From Symbiodinium natans (Eukaryota > Sar > Dinophyceae > Suessiales > Symbiodiniaceae): 22,500 bases of DNA. The stretch covers positions 692,501 to 715,000 of the forward strand of contig CAJNDS010002468.1 of assembly GCA_905221605.1 (NCBI GenBank), given 5' to 3'. Positions within the stretch are counted from its first letter, which is position 1. The number at the start of each line of letters is the position of its first letter. The notes below the pieces were generated by a model that was not told where the DNA came from, did no database searches, and saw only the letters and a program-made list of their open reading frames with translations. The position numbers were made by a program, and so were the translations under genes. This document shows, one piece after another, positions 1 to 8,063 of the stretch.

Positions 1-205
1 GTTTAGGGTTTCGGGTTTCGGGATTAGGGTTTGGGGTTTAGGGGTGTTGGGGTTTAGGGTTTCGGGTTTAGGGTTTAGGGGTTGAGGGCTCAGGGGTTAG
101 TGGGTGTACCTCAAGGCGTTTGGGTTTGGGTTTGGGGCTTGGGTGTTGGAGTTTGGGGTGAGGGATTGGGGTGTAGGGTTGGGTTTAGGATTTCGGGTTG
201 GGGAA
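1..205 (+). repeat. Degenerate TTTAGGG-type sequence
   Basis: It is a G-rich mix of TTTAGGG, TTTCGGG and TTTGGGG variants fading into unique sequence. Open frames here are translations of the repeat. Confidence 0.7.
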
Positions 206-255
206 AGGCTCAACCATGTACCCCTAAAGTTGATACCCAGTCCCAAAGTGTCTGG

Positions 256-645
256 GGTAGTTATATGGGCCCTTAATCTGGGCCCTTGCCTTCTTTAAAG
301 GGTTGTGATGTGTGCGATCTTGGGTTTAACTGTAAACGCTTGCGGAGAAGGAGGGGGGGGGAGGGGGGGCTCCAAGCAAGCGGCGTCACAAACTCCAGCC
401 GGTGAAGGGTTGGGTTCGGGGGAAGGAGGCCGGATCCAGGTCTGCTTGTTCCAGACGTTTTTGGCAGGAAGCCGAGGCGAATAGGGTATATAAGGGGCAT
501 ATCAGGGGCCCCCTTTTGAGGGCGTACTAAGGGGCCATGTAACTACCCTAAGATGCAAGAAGGGCCCATATTAAGGGACCATGTAGTTATCCTAAGATAC
601 AAGGCGTCCCCTTTTCAGGGCCCATATTAAGGGACCATGCAACTA
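256..645. repeat. Composite of inverted and tandem repeats around a poly-G segment
   Basis: A 30-bp motif appears inverted at 256-285 and direct at about 520-547, 563-592 and 617-645 (core ATTAAGGGACCATGTAGTTA). A short related piece (GGTAGTTACATGGTCCCTT) occurs at 20269-20287. Between the inverted copies lies the 331-482 segment shared with 6211-6479. Confidence 0.5.
331..482 (+). repeat. Dispersed repeat with internal poly-G, copy 1
   Basis: It shares TGTAAACGCTTGCG at its left end and about 65 near-identical bases at its right (containing GATCCAGGTCTGCTTGTTCC and GGCAGGAAGCCGAGGCGAA) with 6211-6479. Both copies have a G-rich tract in the middle. The nature is unknown: possibly a MITE or SINE-like element. 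Confidence 0.45.
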
Positions 646-647
646 AC

Positions 648-717
648 CCTAAACCCTAAATCCCGAAATCCCTAAACCCTAAATCCCTAAACCCTAAACC
701 CTAAACCCTAAACCCTT
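648..717 (-). repeat. CCCTAAA block
   Basis: About ten units with variants ATCCCGA and ATCCCTA at its left. It ends just before the J-domain-like scrap. Confidence 0.85.
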
Positions 718-739
718 GTTTAAGCATGAAACTCCTCAG

Positions 740-814
740 CCAAGGCGCTGGCACCCTGACCGCCACGCTGATCCTGCGGCGAAGCAGGCGGCTGCGCCGG
801 TTTTCGGCAAACCG
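740..814 (+). pseudogene. Exon scrap resembling a DnaJ J-domain (HPD motif)
   Basis: After a TCCTCAG acceptor-like site at 739 the frame reads PRRWHPDRHADPAAKQAA, then PVFGK, then runs into CCCTAAA repeats and a stop. WHPD(R/K) is the Hsp70-stimulating loop of J-domains, and a helix with A-A-K then FGK/FxKI normally follows, as here. Helix 2 before RRW and the AYxxLS end are missing. A J-domain is about 70 residues and this piece covers about 25. It lies between two C-rich telomere-like blocks with no neighbouring exon, so I call it a fragment. Confidence 0.5.
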
Positions 815-1029
815 AAACCCTAAGCCCTCAAACTCGAAACCCTACACCCTATCCCTAAACTTAAACCCTAAACCCTAAACCCTAAACCCTAAACCGTAAA
901 CCCTAAACCCTGAACCCTGAACCCTAAACCCTAAACCCTAAACCCTAAACCCTAAACCCTAAACCCTAAACCCTAAACCCTAAACCCTAAACCCTAAACC
1001 CGAACCCTAAACCCTAAACCCTGAACCCT
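815..1029 (-). repeat. CCCTAAA block
   Basis: Degenerate units precede a nearly pure run, with some CCCTGAA. It belongs to the first copy of the 383-bp duplication at its right end. Confidence 0.85.
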
Positions 1030-1617
1030 TGAACGTTTGGGGTCTCAAGGGCCGAGCTCTAGCCATTACTAACCCTAAAAACTAAAGCCTGATAAGCCCC
1101 AAACCCTGAACCCTAAACCAACCCCCAAAACCCTAACCCCTAGCCCTAAACCCTAACCCAATCCCCAAAACCCCAGAACTCTTAACTCTTCCAAGCCCTA
1201 AGCCCCAAACTCCTCAGCTGTGATCAAAGTTAAACCCTAAACCCTAAAATCTAAACCCTAAACCCTAACCCCTAACCCCTAAACCCTAAACCCTAAACCC
1301 TAAACCCTAAACCCTAAACCCTAAACCCTAAACCCTAAACCCTAAACCCTAAACCCTAAACCCTAAACCCTAAACCCTAAACCCTGAACCCTAAACCCTA
1401 AACCCTGAACCCTTGAACGTTTGGGGTCTCAAGGGCCGAGCTCTAGCCATTACTAACCCTAAAAACTAAAGCCTGATAAGCCCCAAACCCTGAACCCTAA
1501 ACCAACCCCCAAAACCCTAACCCCTAGCCCTAAACCCTAACCCAATCCCCAAAACCCCAGAACTCTTAACTCTTCCAAGCCCTAAGCCCCAAACTCCTCA
1601 GCTGTGATCAAAGTTAA
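1019..1617 (-). repeat. 383-bp tandem duplication
   Basis: The stretch 1019-1234 recurs at 1402-1617, apparently without mismatch over about 215 bases of mixed sequence (for example GGGCCGAGCTCTAGCCATTA). A pure CCCTAAA array (1223-1401) lies between the copies. Confidence 0.75.
1223..1413 (-). repeat. CCCTAAA block, nearly pure
   Basis: A long clean run lies between the two copies of the tandem duplication. Confidence 0.9.
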
Positions 1618-1618
1618 A

Positions 1619-1697
1619 GCCTAAAGCCTGAACCCTCAACCCTAAACCCTAAACCCTAAACCCTAAACCCTAAACCCTAAACCCTAAACCCTAAACT
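1619..1697 (-). repeat. CCCTAAA block
   Basis: Clean units follow the second duplicate copy. Confidence 0.85.
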
Positions 1698-2230
1698 GGA
1701 CCCTGAAAACACCTCAAACCCCGACCCTCAAAGCCATCGCCCCTTCGAATGCTGGACTCGATGTGTCCACTGGCCGACTTCTTGCGTTCGCCGCTTTCCG
1801 ACTTGTCACTTGTCGGAACTTCTCGACTTCGAGATCTTTCGGCTTGCGAGATGCTGGGCGTGCCGAACGTTATTCCGGCCGCCGGCCGACATCCGGAGTG
1901 CTTTCCAGAACGTAGCCGCCACAAATCACACACTATCGCACAACTACGTCCCATGTGGTCAGACAGTGAGTGCAAAGGAAATCGAGGGAACCTCAGGTTT
2001 TAGGACTGGTTCTGGAAGAGACGTTCAAAGCTCGAAGAGGGAGGTGCCTTTTCTTTGAGTCTTATGCGGATGCTGTCGATTTTGTGCCAGGACGTTCAAG
2101 GAAAGAATGGCCGCGGCCTCGGATGGACGAGGCATGTTCCGAAGAGCGTCCTCCTCTGCATCGGAGCACCGAGCGGTTGAGGCGGCGAAGTCGGGGAGGC
2201 CTTCGTTGCAAATTGTTTGGTGTGTCTGAG
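1698..2230. other. Unassigned GC-rich segment with overlapping open frames
   Basis: This is one of the longest stretches free of telomere repeats. Open frames occur on plus (1749-2003, 1970-2236) and on minus (1691-1975, 2025-2246). None shows a motif I recognise, and they overlap antisense so at most one set is real. One plus frame from ATG 2108 begins MAAASDGRG and is Ala/Ser-rich. It may contain exons of a dead gene ending in the ankyrin scrap at 2231. Confidence 0.3.
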
Positions 2231-2274
2231 GCATGACCGCCCTCATTTGGGCGGCCGAGAACGGCCACCCGGAG
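2231..2274 (+). pseudogene. Ankyrin-repeat exon scrap
   Basis: After GTCTGAG (possible acceptor) the frame reads MTALIWAAENGHPE and then enters CCCTAAA repeats. G-x-TAL-xx-AA-xx-GH is the core of an ankyrin repeat and matches the repeats of the gene at 20788-22500 (TALMRAAVCGHVEV). About half of one 33-residue repeat is present. The 500 bases upstream have several open frames on both strands, none of which I can assign. Confidence 0.5.
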
Positions 2275-2433
2275 CCCTAAGCCCTAAACCCTAAACCCTA
2301 AACCTTAACCCCTACACCCTACACCCGGTGCCCTCCAGTGCTGAGCCCCCCCCCCCCCCCCCCTACAACCCTAAACCCTCACCGTTTAGGGGTTTTAGGG
2401 TTTAGGGTTTGGGGTTTAGGGTTTAGGGTTTAG
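2275..2433. repeat. C-rich then G-rich telomere-like blocks with an 18-C run
   Basis: CCCTAAA units (2275-2310), a run of C (2346-2363), short CCCTAAA, then TTTAGGG (2384-2433) facing the other way. Confidence 0.75.
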
Positions 2434-2456
2434 GGCCCTTTTAAACCTGCCTTCAG

Positions 2457-2517
2457 AAGCCAGGAAGCCAATCAGAAGTTCGTCGAGCTCCGAAGCGCTT
2501 TGGAGCCACCCGGCTCG
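2457..2517 (+). pseudogene. Exon-like fragment, unknown family
   Basis: CTGCCTTCAG at 2447-2456 is a good acceptor, followed by an open frame SQEANQKFVELRSALEPPGS. Telomere-like blocks lie about 20 bp away on both sides. The composition is protein-like (alternating charged and hydrophobic residues, GC-rich third positions) but the length is too short for statistical support. Confidence 0.28.
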
Positions 2518-2541
2518 GGAGGGGTGAGGTTCAAGGGTTGT

Positions 2542-2615
2542 AGGATTTAGGGTTTAGGGCAACCCTAAACCCTAAACCCTAAACCCTAGGTTTTAGGGTT
2601 TAGGGCTTGGGGTGG
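2542..2615. repeat. Alternating TTTAGGG / CCCTAAA / TTTAGGG
   Basis: Three short blocks switch strand twice in about 75 bases, the first two joined through GGGCAACCC. Confidence 0.8.
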
Positions 2616-3296
2616 AGGATTTCGAATTTGCGCCTTTCTTTCTGCCTTCAGCCCATATAAAAATCCACAAAGCCTAAGGGGTGAGGTTCAGAGGTTGCAG
2701 GGTATTCAGCTATGCTTTTGAATCAAGTTGGCGAGGGGGTTTCTTCCCTAACACCCTCAACTCTAAACCCAACCCTGAGCCCAACTCTGAGATCTGAAAG
2801 CTCAGACCCCAAGCCCTGAACCCCAGGCCGTTTAGGTTTGAGTCTTTAGGATTCCAGGGATCGGAACTACAATGTCTTGGCCAAGGTGTTCGGGATTTCG
2901 AGGTTTCAGAGTTTAGGGTTTGGGGCCTTGGGGTTTAGGAACCTCAAAACCCTAATTAGATTGAAAGGAGTACCCTGTTTGTTCTTGGGTTGCATAGGAA
3001 ACTCGCAAACCCTGAGCCCATAAACTTCAATGCAAAGACGAAGCCATCAACACCCAAACTCTGACCCCCCGCCCCACCCCCCCCCCCCCCCCCCCCCGCC
3101 CAAAGCCAGTACCCCAGACCGAAACTCCCCAAACACGTAACATTACCCCTCAATCCGCCATCCATACTCACCCTAAACCCAAAACCCTCACCCCCAATTA
3201 TTCCGACGCTCTCAGGCTGCTTGAGGCTGACCTGATCCCTCTACGGCTGATGCAGGTGCGGTCTAGGGTTGCAATTGATGACCACGTATGACCACG
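2616..3296. other. Unique sequence with scattered degenerate telomere units
   Basis: I see no gene here. There is a run of about 21 C at 3077-3097, and loose CCCTGAACC-like words. The minus-strand open frame over 2956-3171 is poly-Gly from the C run. Confidence 0.5.
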
Positions 3297-3589
3297 TTTA
3301 GGGTTTAGGGTTTAGGGTTTAGGTTTTAGGGTGTAGGGTTTAGGGTTTAGGTTTTAGGGTTTTTGGATTACAGGGTCCTTATCCTTAAACAGGTGGGTTC
3401 AAGGGGGGGTATGTAACCCAGGAAAGTTATACCCCATATGAGTTATACCCTCAACCCCTATATAGAATCCTCAGCCCCTAAACCTGACCTTATTTTTTTG
3501 AGCCACGATGCCACACGTGGGGGCTTCTCGGGTTTAGGGTTTAGGGTTTAGGGTTTAGGGTTTAGGGTTTAGGGTTTAGGGTTTAGGGT
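3297..3589 (+). repeat. Two TTTAGGG blocks around a short unique segment
   Basis: Blocks at 3297-3362 and 3529-3589. The segment between them holds no recognisable feature. Confidence 0.8.
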
Positions 3590-3763
3590 CGGGGGTCCGA
3601 ACCCTACGCCATTTGGTCCCAGTACCCTTGACCAAGGGAACTTTCTTTCAATAACATTCGGATCTCCATGAGCATGTTACACCATAGAGTCTAAACGTTC
3701 TAGGCCCAAAACCCTAAACCCTTCTAAATCCTGTGAATACATGAGTTAGGGAAGATTCCTAAA

Positions 3764-3813
3764 CTCTAAACCCTAAACCCCAAACCCTAGACCCTAGACC
3801 CTAAACCCTAAAC
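3764..3813 (-). repeat. CCCTAAA/CCCTAGA block
   Basis: Mixed units lie left of the exon-like segment 3822-3905. Confidence 0.8.
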
Positions 3814-3821
3814 CGAGCCCT

Positions 3822-3905
3822 TTCAGCTGCTTGCGTGCGTGAGGCGTTTGAAGCCGCCGGCTTCTGATTCCCGAAGCCATCTCAATTGCACGCTTCCCTG
3901 TGCGG
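3822..3905 (+). pseudogene. Exon-like fragment between convergent arrays
   Basis: The sequence after CCCTTTCAG is open (QLLACVRRLKPPASDSRS and onward) until the G-rich array. A C-rich telomere block lies on the left and a G-rich one on the right. No family is recognised. Confidence 0.2.
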
Positions 3906-3910
3906 TGCAA

Positions 3911-4230
3911 GGGTTTAGGGTTTAGTGTTTAGGGTTAGGCTTTAGGCTTTCGGCTTTCGGCTTTAGGCTTTAGGCTTTAGGCTGTAGGCTGTAGGCTTTA
4001 GGCTTTAGGCTTTAGGCTTTAGGCTTTAGGCTTTAGGCTTTAGGCTTTAGGCTTTAGGCTTTAGGCTTCAGGGTTCAGGGTTCAGGGTTCAGGGTTCAGG
4101 GTTCAGGGTTTAGGGTCTTGGGTTTAGGGTTTGGGGGTTTGGGTTTAGGGTTTGGGGTTTTGGGTTTTGGGTTTAGGGTTTGGGGTTTGGGGTTTAGTGG
4201 GTTCATCGGTTTAGGGTTTAGGGTTTAGGG
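3911..4230 (+). repeat. Homogenised variant arrays: TTTAGGC, TTCAGGG, TTTGGGG
   Basis: A run of about fifteen TTTAGGC (with CTGTAGG variants) is followed by a run of TTCAGGG and then TTTAGGG/TTTGGGG. Each variant is clustered and not interspersed. Confidence 0.85.
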
Positions 4231-4536
4231 GTGCAGGGTAGGAGGATTGGGCTTTTCGGGGGTTTAGGGATGGGAGTTTACTGTTTTTGTGTTGAATTAG
4301 GGTGCATTGGGGTACATCCCGTCCTGCGTCAGGGTCCAAACTACCGAAAGGCTTTACGGGATAGGCCCTTGGGGGTATATTTTGTTGTTTGCCCTTATTG
4401 GGTTGAAGCGGAAGATGCTTGAGAACGTTTTTTGAAGGTTTGGTACCCATCAAGCATCTGCAGATTTGTGCGTCTTTCACAAGCACTCCGCATCTTTCAT
4501 GCGAAGCGACTGCAGGAACTGACCCTAAACCCGAAA
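4231..4536. other. Unique sequence, nothing assigned
   Basis: Open frames on both strands (plus 4231-4422, minus 4211-4486) contain telomere-derived residues at one end and no motif I know. Confidence 0.4.
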
Positions 4537-4606
4537 CTCTAACCCTAAAGCCTAAACCCTAAACCCTAGACCCTAAACCCTAAACCCTAAACCCTAAACC
4601 CTAAAC
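4537..4606 (-). repeat. CCCTAAA block
   Basis: Clean units with one CCCTAGA. It forms the left flank of the minus-strand exon-like fragment. Confidence 0.85.
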
Positions 4607-4625
4607 TACCCCACACACACCCAAA

Positions 4626-4700
4626 ACGGACGCAGAGAGGAGCGTACACCGGGGCCAAAGAGCCCGGAGCAGTAGCCTCGGTAGCCTTTGCACCATGCAT
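4626..4700 (-). pseudogene. Exon-like fragment on the minus strand
   Basis: Read on the minus strand from ATG 4700 the frame gives MHGAKATEATAPGSLAPVYA and continues PLCVRF before telomere-like sequence. The composition is protein-like and it is flanked by C-rich telomere blocks on both sides. The family is not recognised. Confidence 0.25.
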
Positions 4701-4715
4701 GGCTCTAAGATTACT

Positions 4716-4785
4716 GAACCCTAAACCCTAAACCCTAAACCCCAAACCCCAAACCCTAAACCCTAGTTAAACCCTAAACCCTATA
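4716..4785 (-). repeat. CCCTAAA/CCCCAAA block
   Basis: Mixed units form the right flank of the minus-strand exon-like fragment. Confidence 0.8.
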
Positions 4786-4863
4786 CCGGTGTTCAGGCCT
4801 GCAAAGACTGCAAGCATTCGTAGGAGTTTGGGGCTTGATAAGGATTGATACTTCCTACACCTT

Positions 4864-4910
4864 TGCGGTTTAGGGTTTAAGGTTTGGGGTTTAGGGTTTA
4901 GGGTTTAGGG
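4864..4910 (+). repeat. TTTAGGG block
   Basis: Ends two bases before the FDAAKH frame. Confidence 0.8.
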
Positions 4911-4912
4911 TC

Positions 4913-4963
4913 TTCGACGCAGCCAAGCACGTCAGCGCAGCCGTGATCGACGTGCCAACGGCC
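4913..4963 (+). pseudogene. Exon-like fragment, unknown family
   Basis: The frame FDAAKHVSAAVIDVPTAQ directly follows a TTTAGGG block. The GC-rich third positions contrast with the neighbouring AT-richer filler. There is no motif to name. Confidence 0.25.
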
Positions 4964-5105
4964 CAAACCTCTGCAACTCCTACAAATCCTATAAACCCTA
5001 AACCCCAAGCTTTCCAAATCCTGCAATCCCTGTAAACCCTAGCAACCCTGAACGTCCTGAACTGAAAGCCCTCAACCCTGTGAGCCCCAAAAAACTCCGA
5101 AGCCT

Positions 5106-5168
5106 AAACCCTCCCAAAACCCTAAACCCTAAACCCTAAACCCTAAACCCTAAACCCTAAACCCTGAA
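5106..5168 (-). repeat. CCCTAAA block
   Basis: About eight clean units. Confidence 0.85.
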
Positions 5169-5259
5169 CCTCAGGCGCCCCTTCGGGCACCTTAGCATGT
5201 GGGGGCTTAGGTTCGACTCCCGTCTCTGTGCAAGCTTTCCTGGGGGGAAGTCCAGCCGT

Positions 5260-5325
5260 TTAGGGTGTAGGGTTTAGGGTTTGGGGTTTAGGGTTTAGGG
5301 TTTAATGTTTAGGGTCTAGGCTCGC
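5260..5325 (+). repeat. TTTAGGG block
   Basis: Units with GTGTAGGG and TTTGGGG variants, convergent with 5106-5168. The segment between contains a B-box-like GGTTCGACTCC but no tRNA fold. Confidence 0.8.
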
Positions 5326-5491
5326 TCCAAAAAACACACAGCCTGCCTTCCACTTCCTGCCTGCCTTCCTAACCCCTAAACCCTAAACCCTAGACTCCAT
5401 TTACAAGGGTTTTCTGATATATGCCTGGATTCTACGGCATGTAGGGAGGGGGTTAGTGCCCTCAACCTTGAGCTCTAAACCCTATAAACCC

Positions 5492-5613
5492 TACTTGGAG
5501 GTTCAGGGGTACTTATAACCCACTTATAAGCCCCTTAGGTACCCCAATAGAGTTTTAATTGGGTTATAAGTACAGTTGCAATGGGGTTACTAAGTACCAT
5601 GAAACTCCAAGTA
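5492..5613 (+). mobile_element. Foldback element family B, copy 1
   Basis: The inverted ends TACTTGGAGGTTCA...GGTACTTATAACCC pair with GGGTTACTAAGTACC...GAAACTCCAAGTA. The centre carries a second nested inversion around TACCCCAATA. A 15-bp direct repeat ACCCTATAAACCCTA (5479-5493 and 5615-5629) flanks it, but the background is itself telomere-like, so the duplication is uncertain. Confidence 0.5.
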
Positions 5614-5675
5614 CACCCTATAAACCCTAAGCTGTCTAAACCCAGCGCCCCGAAGCCAAAACCTTGAACTCTAAT

Positions 5676-5809
5676 CCCAATTGGGGGCCCAAAGGATTCA
5701 TGTACCTATATACGTAGTATATTCTTGGGCCCTAAAGCTACTATATAGGAACCCCTCTAAGGCCCAAGTATATACTATACAGGTACATGGGTCCTTTAGG
5801 GGAATTGGG
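5676..5809 (+). mobile_element. Foldback MITE family A, copy without telomere block
   Basis: The ends CCCAATTGGGGG and GGGGAATTGGG, followed inward by AAAGGATTCATGTACCTATA and its inverse complement, make inverted arms of about 45 bp. The centre is CTTGGGCCCTAAAGCTACTA and a mirrored GGCCCAAG. It has no coding capacity. It aligns with 7459-7610. Confidence 0.6.
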
Positions 5810-5860
5810 CCTGCGGGAGCGTTCGTGGACAGCGGCTGTGCCCGGACCCTCTGCGGCGAA
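5810..5860 (+). pseudogene. Retropepsin-like aspartic protease fragment (retrotransposon remnant)
   Basis: The frame reads GPAGAFVDSGCARTLCGEK. A hydrophobic residue, then D-S/T-G, then C/A and a T-x-CG turn is the active-site loop of retropepsin-like proteases of LTR retrotransposons, in which the aspartate is catalytic. Only about 17 residues are convincing; the frame continues to 5908 without further recognisable motifs. It starts exactly where the foldback element 5676-5809 ends, so the element may have inserted into a retrotransposon copy. No reverse transcriptase or LTR is visible nearby. Confidence 0.4.
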
Positions 5861-5908
5861 AAAAGGTCCCAACAAGACCCCCTGCAGGGGGTTGGGCTCA
5901 TAGCCTAA

Positions 5909-6210
5909 ACCATATGTTCCTGTCTCTTGAGCCCCAAACCCCACAACCTAAAGCACTGAAACCCTAAACCCTATGGGGCTTTACTTTGTGGCGCTTTACT
6001 GTAACTTTAGATCTTTAGCTTTTTTGGGTTTCTTGGGTTTCTTAATAAGGCAGCTAAAAGTTTAGTTTTTTGCTACCCTCCTAAGTGCAGCCAAGTTTAC
6101 GGCTTCTAAGCCCCAAAGCCCACACAAGCCTAGATCCCCAAACCCAGGGAGCTGGCCAGCCATAGAAATCGAAGGTCCTAAGACCCTGTAATCCCTAAAC
6201 CCTCAATAAT
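5909..6210. other. Unique sequence, nothing assigned
   Basis: Moderately AT-rich filler with scattered CCCTAAA words and a CTTTACTTTGTGGCGCTTTACT direct repetition. No open frame worth naming. Confidence 0.4.
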
Positions 6211-6307
6211 TGTAAACGCTTGCGCGCGCCGCCTCGGCAGCCGGGCCGGCCCCAGGACAGGAAAGGAGGAAAGAGGGTTTCGCAAAAAAAGGGGAGGAAG
6301 GGCAGAA

Positions 6308-6353
<46 letters not shown>

Positions 6354-6479
6354 GGGGGGGTGGGCGGGGGGCGGGGGGAGGCGGGGACCCTCCACAGCAT
6401 TGGTTTGCAGTTAGGGGGAAGGAGGCCCGATCCAGGTCTGCTTGTTCCAGACGCTTCTCGGCAGGAAGCCGAGGCGAAC
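6211..6479 (+). repeat. Dispersed repeat with internal poly-G, copy 2
   Basis: This is the same unit as 331-482 with a longer centre, including 45 consecutive G at 6308-6352. Open frames across it are poly-Gly or poly-Pro translations of the G tract and are not genes. Confidence 0.45.
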
Positions 6480-6847
6480 TACTACTTGCTTACGACCCCC
6501 CCCTCCCCCCCGCCAACAAAAAAAGATAAACGAATAAAGAAGAAACAAAAATAGAAATGCTCTTCCCTGTCAGGTCAATATGGGGATACTATCTTTCATT
6601 TTTGGGAGGCCCTGAAGCCAAAAAGATTATGGTCTCATGTTGCGGTACCGATAGAATTTACCGGTGTCAACGTTGTTTGCCCAAAAAAGGGAACAGGAGT
6701 TGAGGTTTCGGGGGAGGAATTTTAGCAACCTGGCCAAGTGGGTTTCAGATTGTAGTGGTGCATGTACTTGGGTATGATCACTGTGCCTGTAGTCCCCATT
6801 CCAACCATGTCAGGGCACGCGAGGGGCTTAAACGTGGGTTGGAATTA
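6480..6847. other. Unique sequence, nothing assigned
   Basis: A poly-C/poly-A patch (6497-6550) is followed by about 290 bases of ordinary mixed sequence with no telomere units, no long frame and no repeat elsewhere in the window. Confidence 0.4.
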
Positions 6848-6998
6848 CACCCTAAACCCTAAACCCCAAACCCCAAACCCTAAGCCCTAAGCCCTAAACC
6901 CTAAGCCCTAAACCCTAAACCCTAAACCCTAAACCCTAAACCCTAAACCCTAAACCCTAAACCCTAAACCCTAAACCCTAAACCCTAAACCCTAAACC
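6848..6998 (-). repeat. CCCTAAA array, long
   Basis: Variants (CCCCAAA, CCCTAAG) lie at the left, then about 95 pure bases. Confidence 0.9.
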
Positions 6999-7137
6999 TA
7001 CACCTCTCATTCAGATTGCAATGCCCTGAACCTTCGCGTAGGTTTAGGGTTGAGCGTGGAGCCCTTAGACAGCCTTGCTCTGCTTCCCTGGACCCCCGAG
7101 GACCCTTATTCTAGTGTGGCTACTCGGCCCTAACCTC

Positions 7138-7200
7138 CTAAACCCTAAACCCTAAACCCTAAACCCTAAACCCCAAACCCTAAACCCCAAACCCCAAAAT
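7138..7200 (-). repeat. CCCTAAA/CCCCAAA block
   Basis: Pure units give way to CCCCAAA. Confidence 0.85.
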
Positions 7201-7310
7201 CTTCAACCCCTCCATGGGCTTATGGGGTTCAACCACTTTAGGTCTTTGGGGTGTAGCGTTTAGGATTTAGGCTTAGGGTTGCCTGGCAAGGCTCGTGTCC
7301 TTTGGACCTA

Positions 7311-7347
7311 AAGAGAGCGAGCGAGAGAGAGAGAGAAAGAGAGAGAG
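7311..7347 (+). repeat. GA microsatellite
   Basis: GAGAGCGAGCGAGAGAGA-type run. The Arg/Glu-rich open frame over it is an artefact. Confidence 0.8.
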
Positions 7348-7458
7348 CCTCAGTCTTTCAGATTTCTGCACGACATCAGTCCCTAAAGTTCAAGTAGCTT
7401 TTTATGCGCATACTGCTTCTTTTTGCGCTTGGAAAAAGTGCTTGTTTGGCCTTATTTT

Positions 7459-7610
7459 CCCAAAGGATCCATGTACCTATATAGTATATTCTTGGGCCCT
7501 AAAGCTACTATATAGGAACCCCTTTAAGGCCCAAGTATATACTATATACGCCCTAAACCCTAAACCCTAAACCCTAAACCCTAAACCCTAAGGTACATGG
7601 ATCCTTTGGG
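7459..7610 (+). mobile_element. Foldback MITE family A, copy with telomere block inside
   Basis: The ends are CCCAAAGGATCCATGTACCT and its perfect inverse complement at 7591-7610. Left arm and centre match 5688-5780 almost base for base. The right arm is interrupted at about 7549-7591 by CG plus five CCCTAAA units and a partial one. Confidence 0.65.
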
Positions 7611-7617
7611 TTTCGTA

Positions 7618-7716
7618 AATAAGCCACCGTCGTTGCGGGAAGGCGAGGCGCTGATCTGGATGCAGGACCCTTGGCGGGCAACAGCGGCACGCCAGGAGAG
7701 ACGAAGCCTAGGGAAT
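7618..7716 (+). pseudogene. Exon-like fragment, unknown family
   Basis: The frame reads KPPSLREGEALIWMQDPWRA and continues TAARQERRSLG until a TAG made by a telomere-like unit. It lies between the foldback element 7459-7610 and the TTTATAGGG array. A minus-strand reading is also open, so strand is uncertain. Confidence 0.28.
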
Positions 7717-7732
7717 TAGGGTTTTTTTGGGT

Positions 7733-7960
7733 TGATAGGGTCTATGGAGTTTATAAGGTTTTTTTGGTTTATAGGGTTTATAAGGTTTACAGGGTTTATA
7801 GGGTTTATAGGGTTTATAGGGTTTATAGGGTTTATAGGGTTTATAAGGTTTACAGGGTTTATAGGGTTTATAGGTGTTTTAAGGGTTTTAGGGTTTATAG
7901 GGTTTATAGGGTTTACGGGGTTTATGGTTGTTTAGTGTTTACAGGGTTTATAGGATGTAG
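7733..7960 (+). repeat. TTTATAGGG 9-bp array
   Basis: About twenty units of GGGTTTATA with TTTACAGGG and TTTATAAGG variants. The open frames VYRVYR and FIGFIG are its translation. The same unit recurs at 21257-21435. Confidence 0.9.
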
Positions 7961-8063
7961 GGCTTAGGGTTTAGGATCCTAAGCTCTGAACCCGAGCATG
8001 GGGTTACTTGGGCGCGCTAGTGTGCCAACTCACCTCTCTAGAAGCACATGTGTCATGTGGGTT

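Noticed and set aside
82-298. Two 64-codon frames near the left edge
   Set aside because: They are built from degenerate telomere units and have no protein-like features.
5195-5236. tRNA gene or tRNA-derived SINE suggested by GGTTCGACTCC
   Set aside because: The T-stem pairs poorly, the A-box-like word is too close, and there is no room for an anticodon arm.
6195-6400. Proline-rich minus-strand proteins
   Set aside because: They are the complement of the 45-G run.
7671-7967. VYRVYR / FIGFIG repeat proteins
   Set aside because: They are translations of the TTTATAGGG array in two frames; a 9-bp unit never creates a stop in phase.
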